Shown piece after piece: positions 37,291 to 45,613 of a DNA stretch of 64,000 nucleotides. The stretch is from Amycolatopsis sp. MtRt-6 (lineage in GTDB: Bacteria; Actinomycetota; Actinomycetes; Mycobacteriales; Pseudonocardiaceae). Below the pieces are notes generated by a model, which had not been told where the DNA came from, ran no database searches, and saw only the letters and a list, made by a program, of their open reading frames with translations. Location: assembly GCF_017308975.1 (NCBI RefSeq), contig NZ_JADWPD010000002.1, positions 1 through 64,000 on the forward strand. Reading direction: 5' to 3'. The translations under genes were made by a program, and so were the position numbers. Numbering within the stretch: position 1 is the first letter of the stretch; each line of letters opens with the position of its first letter.

Positions 37291-37815
37291 TCAGAACGTC
37301 TCGAGCCAGCGGCGGGTCTCGCGCGGGGAGGTCAGCCGGACGACGGCCGGGCCGGGCGGCTGCGCGGCCCACGCCCGGATGCGGTCCCGCTTGCGCGCGA
37401 ACGAGGTGAAGTGCCAGCGGATGATCGAGTCGGCGGAGAACACCTGCCGGAACGACTCGACGTTGCCGTTGCAGACCCGCCGCCGGGTCACCGTCCGCAC
37501 GAACGTCCGGCGCACCAGGCGGCCCAGCGAAAGCCAGCGCGGGTAGTCGAGGCCCACGATCAGCTGGGTGCGGGGCAGGACGATGTCCTGCCACTTGCTG
37601 TAGACGGCGTCGAGGACCCAGCGCTCCTCCGCGCACACCTCGGCGACCCGGCGGCGCTGCTCCTCGTCGGGGGTACCGACCCAGCCCGGCTGCCAGCCGA
37701 TGTCGTCCGCGGCGTGGTAGGGCAGGCCGGTCCGCGCGGCGATCCGCGCGGCGAGCGTCGACTTGCCCGAGCCGGTCACGCCGACGACGACGATGCGGTC
37801 AGGCCTCGAGGTCAC
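37291..37815 (-). CDS. P-loop nucleoside/nucleotide kinase-like protein (FlaR/topology-modulation type)
   Basis: The 174-residue protein has a Walker A GVTGSGKST at residues 13-21, an AADDIGWQPGW substrate loop and a lid-like Arg-rich region (RLVRRTFVRTVTRRR). It resembles adenylate-kinase-like proteins annotated as DNA topology modulation FlaR, a name with weak support. The start overlaps the second Lrp gene by 17 nt. Confidence 0.82.
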   Translation of the reverse strand: MTSRPDRIVVVGVTGSGKSTLAARIAARTGLPYHAADDIGWQPGWVGTPDEEQRRRVAEVCAEERWVLDAVYSKWQDIVLPRTQLIVGLDYPRWLSLGRLVRRTFVRTVTRRRVCNGNVESFRQVFSADSIIRWHFTSFARKRDRIRAWAAQPPGPAVVRLTSPRETRRWLETF

Positions 37816-38263
37816 GGGCGGGCTCCCGCGGTCCGCGGTATGGCAGGGTCTGGGTGTAGACGATGTTCGTCGTCGTGCTGCCGAACTGGGCCAGCTCGTC
37901 CGCCGTGCGCTCGAGGTGCGCCATGGAGGCGGCGGCGATCTTGAGCACGTAGCAGTCGTCGCCGGTGGTGCGCAGGCATTCGAGGATCTCGGACCGCTCC
38001 TCGAGCAGCTTGTGCAACGGCTCGTGCCTGCTGCCGGGGTACTTGAGCCGGACCACCGCGAGCACCGGGTAGCCGACCTTGCCGAGGTCGACTTCCGCGC
38101 GGTAGCCGCCGATCACGCCGGCCGTCTCGAGCCGCCGGAGCCGTTCGGTCGCCGCGGACGCGCTGAGGTTCACCCTGCGGCCGAGCTCGGTGAGCGGGAG
38201 CCGGGCGTCGCGCTGGAGCTCGGCGAGGATGGCCCAGTCGGTCGGATCGAGACTCTCGGTCAT
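37799..38263 (-). CDS. Second Lrp/AsnC family regulator
   Basis: The 154-residue protein has the HTH DWAILAELQRDARLPLTELGRRVNLSASAATERLRRLE and a RAM domain (LECLRTTGDDCYVLKIAAASM). ATG 38263 is the natural family start. It is divergent from the LLM oxidoreductase operon, which is the most likely target, and overlaps the downstream kinase-like gene. Confidence 0.92.
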   Translation of the reverse strand: MTESLDPTDWAILAELQRDARLPLTELGRRVNLSASAATERLRRLETAGVIGGYRAEVDLGKVGYPVLAVVRLKYPGSRHEPLHKLLEERSEILECLRTTGDDCYVLKIAAASMAHLERTADELAQFGSTTTNIVYTQTLPYRGPREPARDLEA

Positions 38264-38344
38264 TCGGCGAACATACCGTGGGATCCACGGCCGAAGGTGC
38301 CGAACGCCGTGATCGTTCCCTTCCGGATCCGGGCAAAACGTCGA

Positions 38345-38350
38345 TAGCCT
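38345..38350 (+). promoter_or_regulatory. -10 element of the LLM-deaminase-trmO operon (leaderless)
   Basis: TAGCCT ends 6 nt before GTG 38357. Confidence 0.5.
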
Positions 38351-38356
38351 TTTCCG

Positions 38357-39196
38357 GTGAAGATCGGCGTGAACGTTCCCAATTTCGGGCCCGGCACCGA
38401 CCCGGGCGTCCTGCGTGCCTGGGCGCAGACGGTGGAAGGTCTCGGCTACGACCTGCTGATGGTGTCCGACCACGTCGCCATCACGCCGGACGTCGCCGGG
38501 CAGTACCCGGCGCCGTTCTACGAGCCGTTCACGACGTTGTCGTGGCTGGCCGGGGTCACGCGGCGGGTGCGGCTGGGCACCACCGTGCTGGTGGTGCCGT
38601 ACCGGCACCCGCTCCTGATCGCGCGGATGGCGGCGAACCTCGACGCCCTCAGCGGCGGCCGGCTCGTGCTCGGGGCCGGCATCGGCTGGGCGAAGCAGGA
38701 GTTCGCCGCGCTGGGCGTGCCGTTCGAGCAGCGCGGCAAGCTCACCACCGAGTACCTGCGCACGATCCGCGCCGCGTGGGCCGAGCGCGACGACTACCGC
38801 GCGGGCCCGATCCCGCTGTGGCTCGGCGGGCACAGCGACGCCGGGTTGCGCCGGGCGCTGGAGCTCGGCGACGCCTGGCACCCGCTGCGGCTGACGATGA
38901 CCGGGTTCCGGGAAACGCTGGGGCGCCTGGAAAAGCTGGCGGGCGACCGGCCGGTGCCCGCCTTCGCGCCGCGGATCCTGCTGCGGATCACGGCGGCGCC
39001 GGTGACCGGGCCCGACCGGCGGGCCGGCGAGGGCACGCTCGAGCAGGTCCTCGACGACCTGGCGCAGTTGCGGGCGCTGGGGGCGGACACCGTGGTGCTG
39101 GACCCGTTCGACTCGGACCCGGCCGAAACGCTGCGCCCGGAGGTGGCGTGGCGGGATCTCGCGGCCGTGGCCGCATCCTGGAGGGAGAACCTGTGA
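38357..39196 (+). CDS. LLM-class (luciferase-like) flavin or F420-dependent oxidoreductase
   Basis: A TIM-barrel protein of 279 residues: KIGVNVPNFGPGTDPGVLRAWAQ, VSDHVAI, the LDALSGGRLVLGAGIGWAKQEF strand-turn, and PIPLWLGGHSDAGLRRAL. Actinobacterial members of this size commonly use F420, which is inference here. It heads a tightly overlapping three-gene operon. Confidence 0.88.
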   Translation: MKIGVNVPNFGPGTDPGVLRAWAQTVEGLGYDLLMVSDHVAITPDVAGQYPAPFYEPFTTLSWLAGVTRRVRLGTTVLVVPYRHPLLIARMAANLDALSGGRLVLGAGIGWAKQEFAALGVPFEQRGKLTTEYLRTIRAAWAERDDYRAGPIPLWLGGHSDAGLRRALELGDAWHPLRLTMTGFRETLGRLEKLAGDRPVPAFAPRILLRITAAPVTGPDRRAGEGTLEQVLDDLAQLRALGADTVVLDPFDSDPAETLRPEVAWRDLAAVAASWRENL

Positions 39197-39621
39197 AGGA
39201 CACCGAAGAAGCCCTGCTGCGGCGGGCGATCGAGCTCGCCCGCGAGGCGCGCGAGGAACACGGCAACCCGCCGTTCGGCTCGCTGCTGGCCGACGCCGAC
39301 GGGAAGATCCTGGCCGAGGACCGCAACACGTCGTTGACGGACAACGACATCACGGCTCACCCGGAGCTGAAGCTGGCCCGCTGGGCGGCACAGAACCTCG
39401 ACCCGGAAGCAGCGGCGGCCACGACGATGTTCACCAGCACGCAGCCGTGCGGCATGTGCACCGGTGCGATCGAGCGGTCCGGGCTCGGCCGCGTCGTCTA
39501 CGCGCTGTCGACGGAGCAGTTCCTCACGCTGCGCCCGCCGCTCACGGGGAGCACGCACAAGATGGAGGGCCCCGCGCTCTTCGACGAGGCCCGCGTGCCG
39601 GTCGAGGGCTATTACCGGTGA
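39193..39621 (+). CDS. Nucleoside/nucleobase deaminase (CDA superfamily)
   Basis: Zinc-dependent deaminase of 142 residues. The metal and catalytic motifs are THPELKLARWA (H and E) and TQPCGMCTGAIE (two Cys). It probably acts on guanine, cytosine or a related base. The HPE instead of HAE is a variant seen in several guanine-deaminase-like groups. GTG 39193 overlaps the preceding stop. Confidence 0.9.
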   Translation: MKDTEEALLRRAIELAREAREEHGNPPFGSLLADADGKILAEDRNTSLTDNDITAHPELKLARWAAQNLDPEAAAATTMFTSTQPCGMCTGAIERSGLGRVVYALSTEQFLTLRPPLTGSTHKMEGPALFDEARVPVEGYYR

Positions 39622-40028
39622 CGGACTACCGGGTGCGCCCGGTGGCGCGCGTCGAGTCGCCCCTGACGGACCGCACGACGGCCCCGAAGCAGGGCGACGA
39701 GGGCGCGCCACCGGCCCGGGTGGTGTTCTCCCCCGAGTTCGCCCCGGCGGCGGCCGACCTCCGGCCGGGCGACCGCCTGGTGCTGCTGACGTGGCTGCAC
39801 GAAGCCGACCGCGAAGTCCAGGCGGTCCACCCCCGCGGCGACCGCGACCGCCCGCGCACCGGGGTCTTCTCGACGCGCTCGCCGGACCGTCCGAACCCGA
39901 TCGGCCTCCACACGGTCACGGTGACGGCAGCCGAAGGCGGCACGCTGACGGTCACCGGACTGGAAGCCATCGACGGCACCCCGGTGCTCGACGTGAAGCC
40001 GGTCCTCGGCGAGGTGGCCGAGCGCTGA
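39618..40028 (+). CDS. trmO: tRNA m6t6A methyltransferase TrmO (UPF0066)
   Basis: It methylates N6 of t6A37 in threonine tRNA. The 136-residue beta-barrel protein has the signature FSTRSPDRPNPIGLHTV and the SAM-site strand DGTPVLDVKP. It is shorter than E. coli TrmO, as is typical outside enterobacteria. GTG 39618 overlaps the deaminase stop by 4 nt. Confidence 0.92.
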   Translation: MTDYRVRPVARVESPLTDRTTAPKQGDEGAPPARVVFSPEFAPAAADLRPGDRLVLLTWLHEADREVQAVHPRGDRDRPRTGVFSTRSPDRPNPIGLHTVTVTAAEGGTLTVTGLEAIDGTPVLDVKPVLGEVAER

Positions 40029-41795
40029 TCAGTAGTCCTTGAAGCCCTTCCCGGTCTTCCGGCCCAGCCGCCCCGCCGTCACGAGGTGCTCCAGCAGCGG
40101 CGCCGGCGCGAAGCCCTCCTCGCGGAACTCGTTGTACAGCGTCCGCTGGATGGCCAGCGACACGTCCAAGCCGACGACGTCCAGCAGTTCGAACGGGCCC
40201 ATCGGCAGGCCGCAACCGACCTTCATGGCCGTGTCGATGTCGTCCGCGCCCGCGTAGTGGGCTTCGAGCATCTTCACCGCGTCGTTGAGGTACGGGAACA
40301 ACAGCGCGTTGACGATGAAGCCCGCGCGGTCGCCGCAGTGCACCGCGTGGTTGCCCACCTCCTGGCAGACCGCGCTCGCCGTCGCCACCACGTCCGGCGC
40401 CGTCGCGATCGTCGACACCACCTCGACGAGCTTCATCACCGGGGCCGGGTTGAAGAAGTGGAGGCCGACCACGTCGGCCGGGCGGGACGTCGAGGCCGCG
40501 CACTCGATCACCGGCAGCGAAGACGTCGTCGTTGCCAGGACCGCGCCGGGGCGGACCACCTCGTCCAGCGCGGCGAACACCGCCTGCTTGACCGGCAGCT
40601 CCTCGGCCACCGCCTCGACGACCAGGTCGACGTCGGCCAATGCCTCGAAGTCGGTGACCGGGGTGATGCGGGCCAGCGCCGCCGCGGCGTCCTCTTCGGA
40701 CAGTTTGCCCCTGACCACGGCCTTGTCGAGCGACTTCTTGACGCGAGCCACCGAAGCCTGCGCCTTCTCCAGGCTGCGGGCGCGCAGCACGACGTCGAGG
40801 CCGCGCTTGGCGAACACCTCCGCGATGCCGGTGGCCATCGTGCCCGTCCCGACCACGCCGACCCGCGCCACCGGCCGCGGCGGCACGGAATCCACTGTGG
40901 ACACCACGTCGGACGGGACCACGTTGGGCGAGTCCGGGGCGTCGTAGGTGTAGAAGCCGCGGCCGGTCTTGCGACCCAGCAGGCCGGCCGTGATCATCTG
41001 CTTGAGCAGCGGCGCGGGCGCGTGCAGCCGGTTGCGGGACTGGTGGTACATCGTGTCGAGGATCTCGTTCGCGGTGTCCAGCCCGATCAGGTCGAGCAGC
41101 GCGAGCGGGCCCATCGGGTAGCCGCAGCCGAAGCGCATGGCCGCGTCCAGGTCCTCGCGCGTGGCGTAGCGCTGCTCGTACATCCGCACCGCGTGGTTGA
41201 GGTAGCCGAACAGCAACGCGTTGGCGATGAACCCGGCGCGGTCGCCGATCACCACCGGCACCTTGCCGAGCCGCTCGGCGAACTCGACGACTTCGGCGAC
41301 CACATTCGGCTCGGTCACCACCGTCTTGACGATCTCGACGAGCTTCAGCACCGGGGCCGGGTTGAAGAAGTGCATGCCGACGACCTTGCCGGGGCGCGCG
41401 GTGTGCACGCCGATCTCGGTGATCGACAGCGACGACGTGTTGGACGCGAACACGACCTCGGGCCGGGTGATCTTGTCCAGCTCGGCGAAGACGTCGGCCT
41501 TCAGCTCGAAGCTCTCCGGGATCGCCTCGATCACGAAGTCCACTTCGGACAGATCCGACAGCGACGTGCTGTACCGGATCCGGCCCAGCAGCGCTTCGCG
41601 TCCGGGCGCGTCCAGCTTGCCGCCGGAAAGCGCCCGTTCGGTGGAGTGCTCGAGGTGGCCGCGGCCGCGCGCGACGCCGGCTTCGTCGAGCTCGACCGTG
41701 ACGACGTCGAGCCCGCTGCGCGCGAGCACTTCGGCGATTCCGGCCCCCATGGTGCCCAGACCGACCACACCGACCGTCGAAATGTCCCGCGCCAT
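40029..41795 (-). CDS. Tandem-duplicated 3-hydroxyacyl-CoA dehydrogenase
   Basis: The 588-residue protein holds two complete copies of the 3-hydroxyacyl-CoA dehydrogenase N+C domain pair. VGVVGLGTMGAGIAEVLARSG opens copy one and VGVVGTGTMATGIAEVFAKRG opens copy two near residue 300. MHFFNPAP / LHFFNPAP and GDRAGFI occur twice, and copy ends are GRKTGRGFYTYD and GRKTGKGFKDY. Both copies keep the catalytic His, so both should be active. The likely role is butyryl-CoA-type metabolism or beta-oxidation. Confidence 0.93.
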   Translation of the reverse strand: MARDISTVGVVGLGTMGAGIAEVLARSGLDVVTVELDEAGVARGRGHLEHSTERALSGGKLDAPGREALLGRIRYSTSLSDLSEVDFVIEAIPESFELKADVFAELDKITRPEVVFASNTSSLSITEIGVHTARPGKVVGMHFFNPAPVLKLVEIVKTVVTEPNVVAEVVEFAERLGKVPVVIGDRAGFIANALLFGYLNHAVRMYEQRYATREDLDAAMRFGCGYPMGPLALLDLIGLDTANEILDTMYHQSRNRLHAPAPLLKQMITAGLLGRKTGRGFYTYDAPDSPNVVPSDVVSTVDSVPPRPVARVGVVGTGTMATGIAEVFAKRGLDVVLRARSLEKAQASVARVKKSLDKAVVRGKLSEEDAAAALARITPVTDFEALADVDLVVEAVAEELPVKQAVFAALDEVVRPGAVLATTTSSLPVIECAASTSRPADVVGLHFFNPAPVMKLVEVVSTIATAPDVVATASAVCQEVGNHAVHCGDRAGFIVNALLFPYLNDAVKMLEAHYAGADDIDTAMKVGCGLPMGPFELLDVVGLDVSLAIQRTLYNEFREEGFAPAPLLEHLVTAGRLGRKTGKGFKDY

Positions 41796-41812
41796 CGAGG
41801 CCTCCAGAGATG

Positions 41813-41826
41813 TTACTCGCTGGTAA
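41813..41826. promoter_or_regulatory. Candidate operator of the hydroxyacyl-CoA dehydrogenase gene
   Basis: TTAC-TCGCTG-GTAA lies 18-31 nt upstream of the start. TTAC/GTAA palindromes of this form are common targets of TetR-type fatty-acid regulators. Assignment is inference. Confidence 0.4.
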
Positions 41827-41913
41827 TTGGCCTCGATACTGCCACGCGGCACCGCCGGAGCCCAGACGGAATCGAGTCAGTACCGCTCAAGTCACCCGGC
41901 CGGGCCGCCGGCT

Positions 41914-42585
41914 TCACTCGCCGAAGTCGCTCTCCACCAGCTCCTTGACCTTGGCCAACGCGGTTTCCGCGTGCGGCCCGCTGGCCCGCACGCGGAGCCG
42001 GTCGCCTTGGCGGGCGCCGAGCGACATCAGAGCCAGGACGCTGTGGCCGTCGGCCTCCCGGTCGCCGAGCCGCACGGTGACCTCGGCGTCGATCCCGCTG
42101 AGCGTGCGCACCAGCAACCCGGCCGGCCGGGCGTGCAACCCGACGTCGTTGCGCAGCTCCAGTTCGATTTCGGCCGCGTCGTCCTCGCTCTCGGCGGGCG
42201 CCAGGTCCTCGGGGATCCCGGCCGCCGCGGCGGCTTCCGCCACCGCCTTGCGGTCGCGTCCGGCCTGGGCGGCGACCGCCGCGGCGATCGCGCCCTCGAC
42301 CAGCGGGCCGTCCGCGACGATCGCGGCCGAGGGGTCGGCCAGGGATTCGACGGCGAGCTCGGCCGTCATCTGCGCGCTGCCCAGGTCGTAGAGCAGCACG
42401 ACGCCGTCGCCGGAGTCGGCGCGCTGGGTGGCGGCGACAACCTCGTCGTAGTCCGTGCCGATCGAGCCGTCGGAGAGGCCGCCGGCCGGCAGGATGGTCA
42501 CGTCCGGTGCCATCTGGGCGGCCAGCTCGGCCAGGCCCTCGGCAAGCTTCGCACTGTGCGACACGAGCACGATTCCCACGCTCAC
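41914..42585 (-). CDS. dhaM: DhaM phosphotransfer subunit fused to HPr
   Basis: The 223-residue protein has an EIIA-Man-like DhaM domain with the phospho-His in IVLVSHSAKLAEG (His10), an Ala/Glu linker, then an HPr domain with His in VGLHARPAGLL. It phosphorylates ADP bound to DhaL in the PTS-type dihydroxyacetone kinase. There is no EI domain, so the general EI must charge it. The start overlaps dhaL. Confidence 0.92.
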   Translation of the reverse strand: MSVGIVLVSHSAKLAEGLAELAAQMAPDVTILPAGGLSDGSIGTDYDEVVAATQRADSGDGVVLLYDLGSAQMTAELAVESLADPSAAIVADGPLVEGAIAAAVAAQAGRDRKAVAEAAAAAGIPEDLAPAESEDDAAEIELELRNDVGLHARPAGLLVRTLSGIDAEVTVRLGDREADGHSVLALMSLGARQGDRLRVRASGPHAETALAKVKELVESDFGE

Positions 42586-43211
42586 CGGGCGGCCTCCGCG
42601 AACGCGCGCAGCAGCAGCGCCGACGAGCGGGCGCCGGGGTCCAGGTGCCCGACCGCGCGCTCGCCGAGGTAGGACGCCCGGCCCTTCCGCGGTATCAGGT
42701 CCACTGTGGACTGCGCGCCGGTGTCGGCCGCGTCGGCGGCCGCGGTCAGCACCGCGGCGACGTCGCCGCCGTCCCCGGCCGTCTTCTCCGCGGCCGCCAC
42801 CGCGGGGATCAGGGCGTCGACCATGGTCGCGTCGCCGCCCACGGCCTTGCCGCGGGCCTGGACGCCTTCGAGGCCGGCGCGCAGGGCGTCCAGCAGCGCC
42901 GGGACGTCGAGCTCGGCGGCGGGGCCCAGCTTGGCCGAGGCACGCAGGAAAGCCGTGCCGTACAACGGGCCCGCCGCCCCGCCGACCTTGGAGATCAACG
43001 TCGTCGCGACGAGCTTCAACACTCCGCCCGGGGTGTCCGGCGGGGCCGCGTCGAGCGCCGCCACGACGGCCGCGAAGCCGCGGTTCATGTTCTCGCCGTG
43101 GTCGCCGTCGCCGATCGCGCGGTCGAGGTCGATCAGTTCGGCGCGGTGCTCGGCGACCACCGCGGCGGCGGCGCGCACGGCCGCCGCGACCCCCTCGGCG
43201 GTGCAGGCCAT
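42582..43211 (-). CDS. dhaL: Dihydroxyacetone kinase subunit DhaL
   Basis: ADP-binding subunit of 209 residues. DLDRAIGDGDHGENMNRGF supplies the Mg-ligating Asp cluster, with GGAAGPLYGTAF and GDATMVDALIPA following. ATG 43211 shares its A with the dhaK stop (TGATG). A GTCCA-N3-TGGAC palindrome lies in its 3' part (42699-42711). Confidence 0.93.
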   Translation of the reverse strand: MACTAEGVAAAVRAAAAVVAEHRAELIDLDRAIGDGDHGENMNRGFAAVVAALDAAPPDTPGGVLKLVATTLISKVGGAAGPLYGTAFLRASAKLGPAAELDVPALLDALRAGLEGVQARGKAVGGDATMVDALIPAVAAAEKTAGDGGDVAAVLTAAADAADTGAQSTVDLIPRKGRASYLGERAVGHLDPGARSSALLLRAFAEAAR

Positions 43212-44212
43212 CAGAGCCCCCACCGCAGCGCCGCGGTGTTGACCGGGGCGTCCCACAGCTCGGTCAGCTCGTCGTCCAGTTTGAGCAACGTCAGGCTCAT
43301 CCCCTGCATCTCGAGGCTGGTGATGTACGGGCCGACCAGCCGGCGCTCGACCACGATCCCCCGGTCGGCCAGCAGCCGCTCGGCGATGCCGTGGGCCAGG
43401 TAGAGCTCCACGAGCGGGGTGCCGCCCATCGAGTTGGTGAACAGCAGCACGCGGTCGCCCGCGGCGAACGGCAGGTCCGAGACGACCGCGTCGACCATCC
43501 GCGACACCAGTGCGTCGGCCGGCTCGGCCGGGAGCCGCTCGCGGCCGGGCTCGCCGTGGATGCCGATGCCGAACTCGATCTCGTTCTCCTCGAGGTCGAA
43601 GCTCGGGGTGCCGGCGTGCGGCACGGTCGGCGCGGTCAGCGCGACGCCGATCGACCGGACCTGGCCGATCACCTTCTGCGCCAGCGCGGTCACGGCGTCG
43701 AGCGAGTCGCCGCGCTCGGCGGCGGCGCCGGTGATCTTCTCCAGCAGCACCGTGCCGCCGACCCCGCGGCGGCCCGCGGTGTACGTCGAGTCCTTGACCG
43801 CCACGTCGTCGTCGATCACGACGCTGCGCACCTCGAGGCCCTCGGCGGCGGCCAGCTCGGCGGCCGTCTCGAAGTTGAGCACGTCGCCGGTGTAGTTCTT
43901 GACGATGAGCAGGGCACCCGCCTCGCCGGTGGTCGCGGTGACGGCGGCCTGCACCGCGTCCGGCGTCGGCGAGGTGAACACCGCACCGGGCACGGCGGCG
44001 GCGAGCATGCCGTGGCCGACGAAGCCGCCGTGCAGCGGCTCGTGCCCGGACCCGCCGCCGGAGATGACGGCGACCTTGCCGGCGACCGGCGCGCCGGCTC
44101 TGATCACGACATCCGGGTCGTACTGGACGCGAAGGATGTCGGCGTGCGCGGCGGCGAGTCCCCGCAGCGACTCGGCGACCACGTTCGCCGGATCGTTGAT
44201 GATCTTCTTCAC
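43211..44212 (-). CDS. dhaK: Dihydroxyacetone kinase subunit DhaK
   Basis: The 333-residue subunit binds dihydroxyacetone covalently through the His in FGIGIHGEPGRER. GGGSGHEPLHGGFVG and VKNYTGDVLNFETA are conserved. It is the first gene of dhaK-dhaL-dhaM. No DhaR/DhaS regulator or glycerol dehydrogenase is adjacent. Confidence 0.95.
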   Translation of the reverse strand: MKKIINDPANVVAESLRGLAAAHADILRVQYDPDVVIRAGAPVAGKVAVISGGGSGHEPLHGGFVGHGMLAAAVPGAVFTSPTPDAVQAAVTATTGEAGALLIVKNYTGDVLNFETAAELAAAEGLEVRSVVIDDDVAVKDSTYTAGRRGVGGTVLLEKITGAAAERGDSLDAVTALAQKVIGQVRSIGVALTAPTVPHAGTPSFDLEENEIEFGIGIHGEPGRERLPAEPADALVSRMVDAVVSDLPFAAGDRVLLFTNSMGGTPLVELYLAHGIAERLLADRGIVVERRLVGPYITSLEMQGMSLTLLKLDDELTELWDAPVNTAALRWGL

Positions 44213-44279
44213 GGCAGCCTCCGGCGCATCGGCGGGTGGGGTGCCCCCTTCCTACCTCTCCGCGCGGCGCGCCGCCAGA

Positions 44280-45272
44280 TCAAGGTTTGGGGAGCTTGGT
44301 GACGACGTTCTTCGCGACGGTCACCGCCTTGCCGCACGGATCGGCGTCGTTGCCGACATAGCCCTGGTAGTCCACCTGGGCCAGTTCGACGTCGTCGCCC
44401 TGCCACGGCCGGTGCTGCCACTCGACCTTGCAGCGGGCCGAACCCCCGGTCGCCTGCTTCTGGAAGGCGGTCACGCCGCCGCCGAGGTCCACCTTGGAGT
44501 TGCCGTCGCCGACCAACGGGGGCAGGCCCGGCCGGAACGCGACCGACACCGACGGGCCCCGGTCCTTCCACTCGCACGAGTGCAGGCCCGAGGCCGCGGG
44601 CTTGGCGGACGGCACCACCGCGGTCACCGCCGAAGTGTCGGCCATCGCGCACGGATCGGCGGTCAGCACGGTGCCCGCGGGGGTCGAGTACTTCTCCGGC
44701 GAGCTGTGCAGCTTCTGGACGACCGCCTCGGCGAACGTCTGCCCGGGACGGCAGGGGTCACCGGCGTAGGTGACCGACACCGCGAGCGCGGAATCCGGCT
44801 TCAGCGCCGTCATCACCGCGACCGTGCAGTCGGTGTCGCCGGTCTTGTTCACGCGCAGCGGCAGACCGCCGGCCACCCCGGTGGTCTTGTCGGCCCGCGG
44901 CACCACCGTGCTGCCGATCTCCAGCTCGAGCCGGATCTCCTTGCCGCCGGGGTCCTTCACCTTGTTGCTGCAGGTGTCGAAGGCGATCGAAGACGGCGAC
45001 GGGTCGTCATCGACCGTGCCGAGGCCCAGCGCGCCGAGGGCGGCCTTGGTCAGGAACTGGCACGGCTGGATCGTGCGGAGCACGTCCACCGCCACGGCGG
45101 CGTCGGTGATGGGGCCGTCGGCGACCTGGCCGGAGCCGGCCGCCGCGGGCACCGTCGTCCGGGCGAAGTTGGACTTGCCGAGGTCCTGCCCGCAGGCCGT
45201 CAGCGGCAGCGCGAGGGCGGTGACCAGCAGGAACAGCTTCGGGAGACGGCGGCGCCGAACGTCTGGGAACAC
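44280..45272 (-). CDS. DUF3558-like secreted lipoprotein
   Basis: The signal peptide ends in a lipobox (ALPLTACG). About 305 extracellular residues follow in two similar halves, each with the DUF3558 pattern of a PC turn and a CEW/CSN strand (IQPCQFLTKAALGALG with FDTCSN; ADPCAMADTSAVTAVV with LHSCEWKD). GTG 45272 is chosen; GTG 45281 is also possible. Function is unknown. Such lipoproteins are numerous in Pseudonocardiaceae. Confidence 0.8.
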   Translation of the reverse strand: MFPDVRRRRLPKLFLLVTALALPLTACGQDLGKSNFARTTVPAAAGSGQVADGPITDAAVAVDVLRTIQPCQFLTKAALGALGLGTVDDDPSPSSIAFDTCSNKVKDPGGKEIRLELEIGSTVVPRADKTTGVAGGLPLRVNKTGDTDCTVAVMTALKPDSALAVSVTYAGDPCRPGQTFAEAVVQKLHSSPEKYSTPAGTVLTADPCAMADTSAVTAVVPSAKPAASGLHSCEWKDRGPSVSVAFRPGLPPLVGDGNSKVDLGGGVTAFQKQATGGSARCKVEWQHRPWQGDDVELAQVDYQGYVGNDADPCGKAVTVAKNVVTKLPKP

Positions 45273-45319
45273 GCGATGCACGGTAGCGGCAGCCGAGCGC
45301 CGCTGTCCGGACAACCCGG

Positions 45320-45604
45320 CTATTCGCCCGCTGCCGGCGGTGTGTCGCCGGTCTCGGGCTCGGCCGGCACGACGAGCGGGCGGAGCACGGCCCACAGGAC
45401 GAACAGCGCGGTGACCACCAGCATGCCGATCCCGGCCCACAGGTTGATGTTCACGCCGGCGGCCTTCGCGATCTCCTCGTCGGAGGTGAAGCCGATGCCC
45501 ATGACGGTCAGGATGACGCCGTAGACGCCGATCAGCAGGGCGATGATCAGCCGGATGTCGAAGGCGCCTGCCTTGTGCGCGCGCGGCTGCGACTCGGTAG
45601 CCAT
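45320..45604 (-). CDS. Small two-helix membrane partner of the sodium/solute symporter
   Basis: Residues 18-40 and 52-77 of this 94-residue protein are membrane helices (IALLIGVYGVILTVMGIGF, LWAGIGMLVVTALFVLWAV). GGAGG lies 5 nt before the ATG, and only 9 nt separate it from the upstream symporter gene. Small subunits of this kind often accompany SSS transporters. A direct interaction is inference. Confidence 0.75.
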   Translation of the reverse strand: MATESQPRAHKAGAFDIRLIIALLIGVYGVILTVMGIGFTSDEEIAKAAGVNINLWAGIGMLVVTALFVLWAVLRPLVVPAEPETGDTPPAAGE

Positions 45605-45613
45605 TCCGACCTC

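Noticed and set aside
40086-41948. A 620-codon plus-strand frame opposite the hydroxyacyl-CoA dehydrogenase
   Set aside because: His/Arg/Val-rich antisense shadow without domains. The minus frame has duplicated, conserved motifs.
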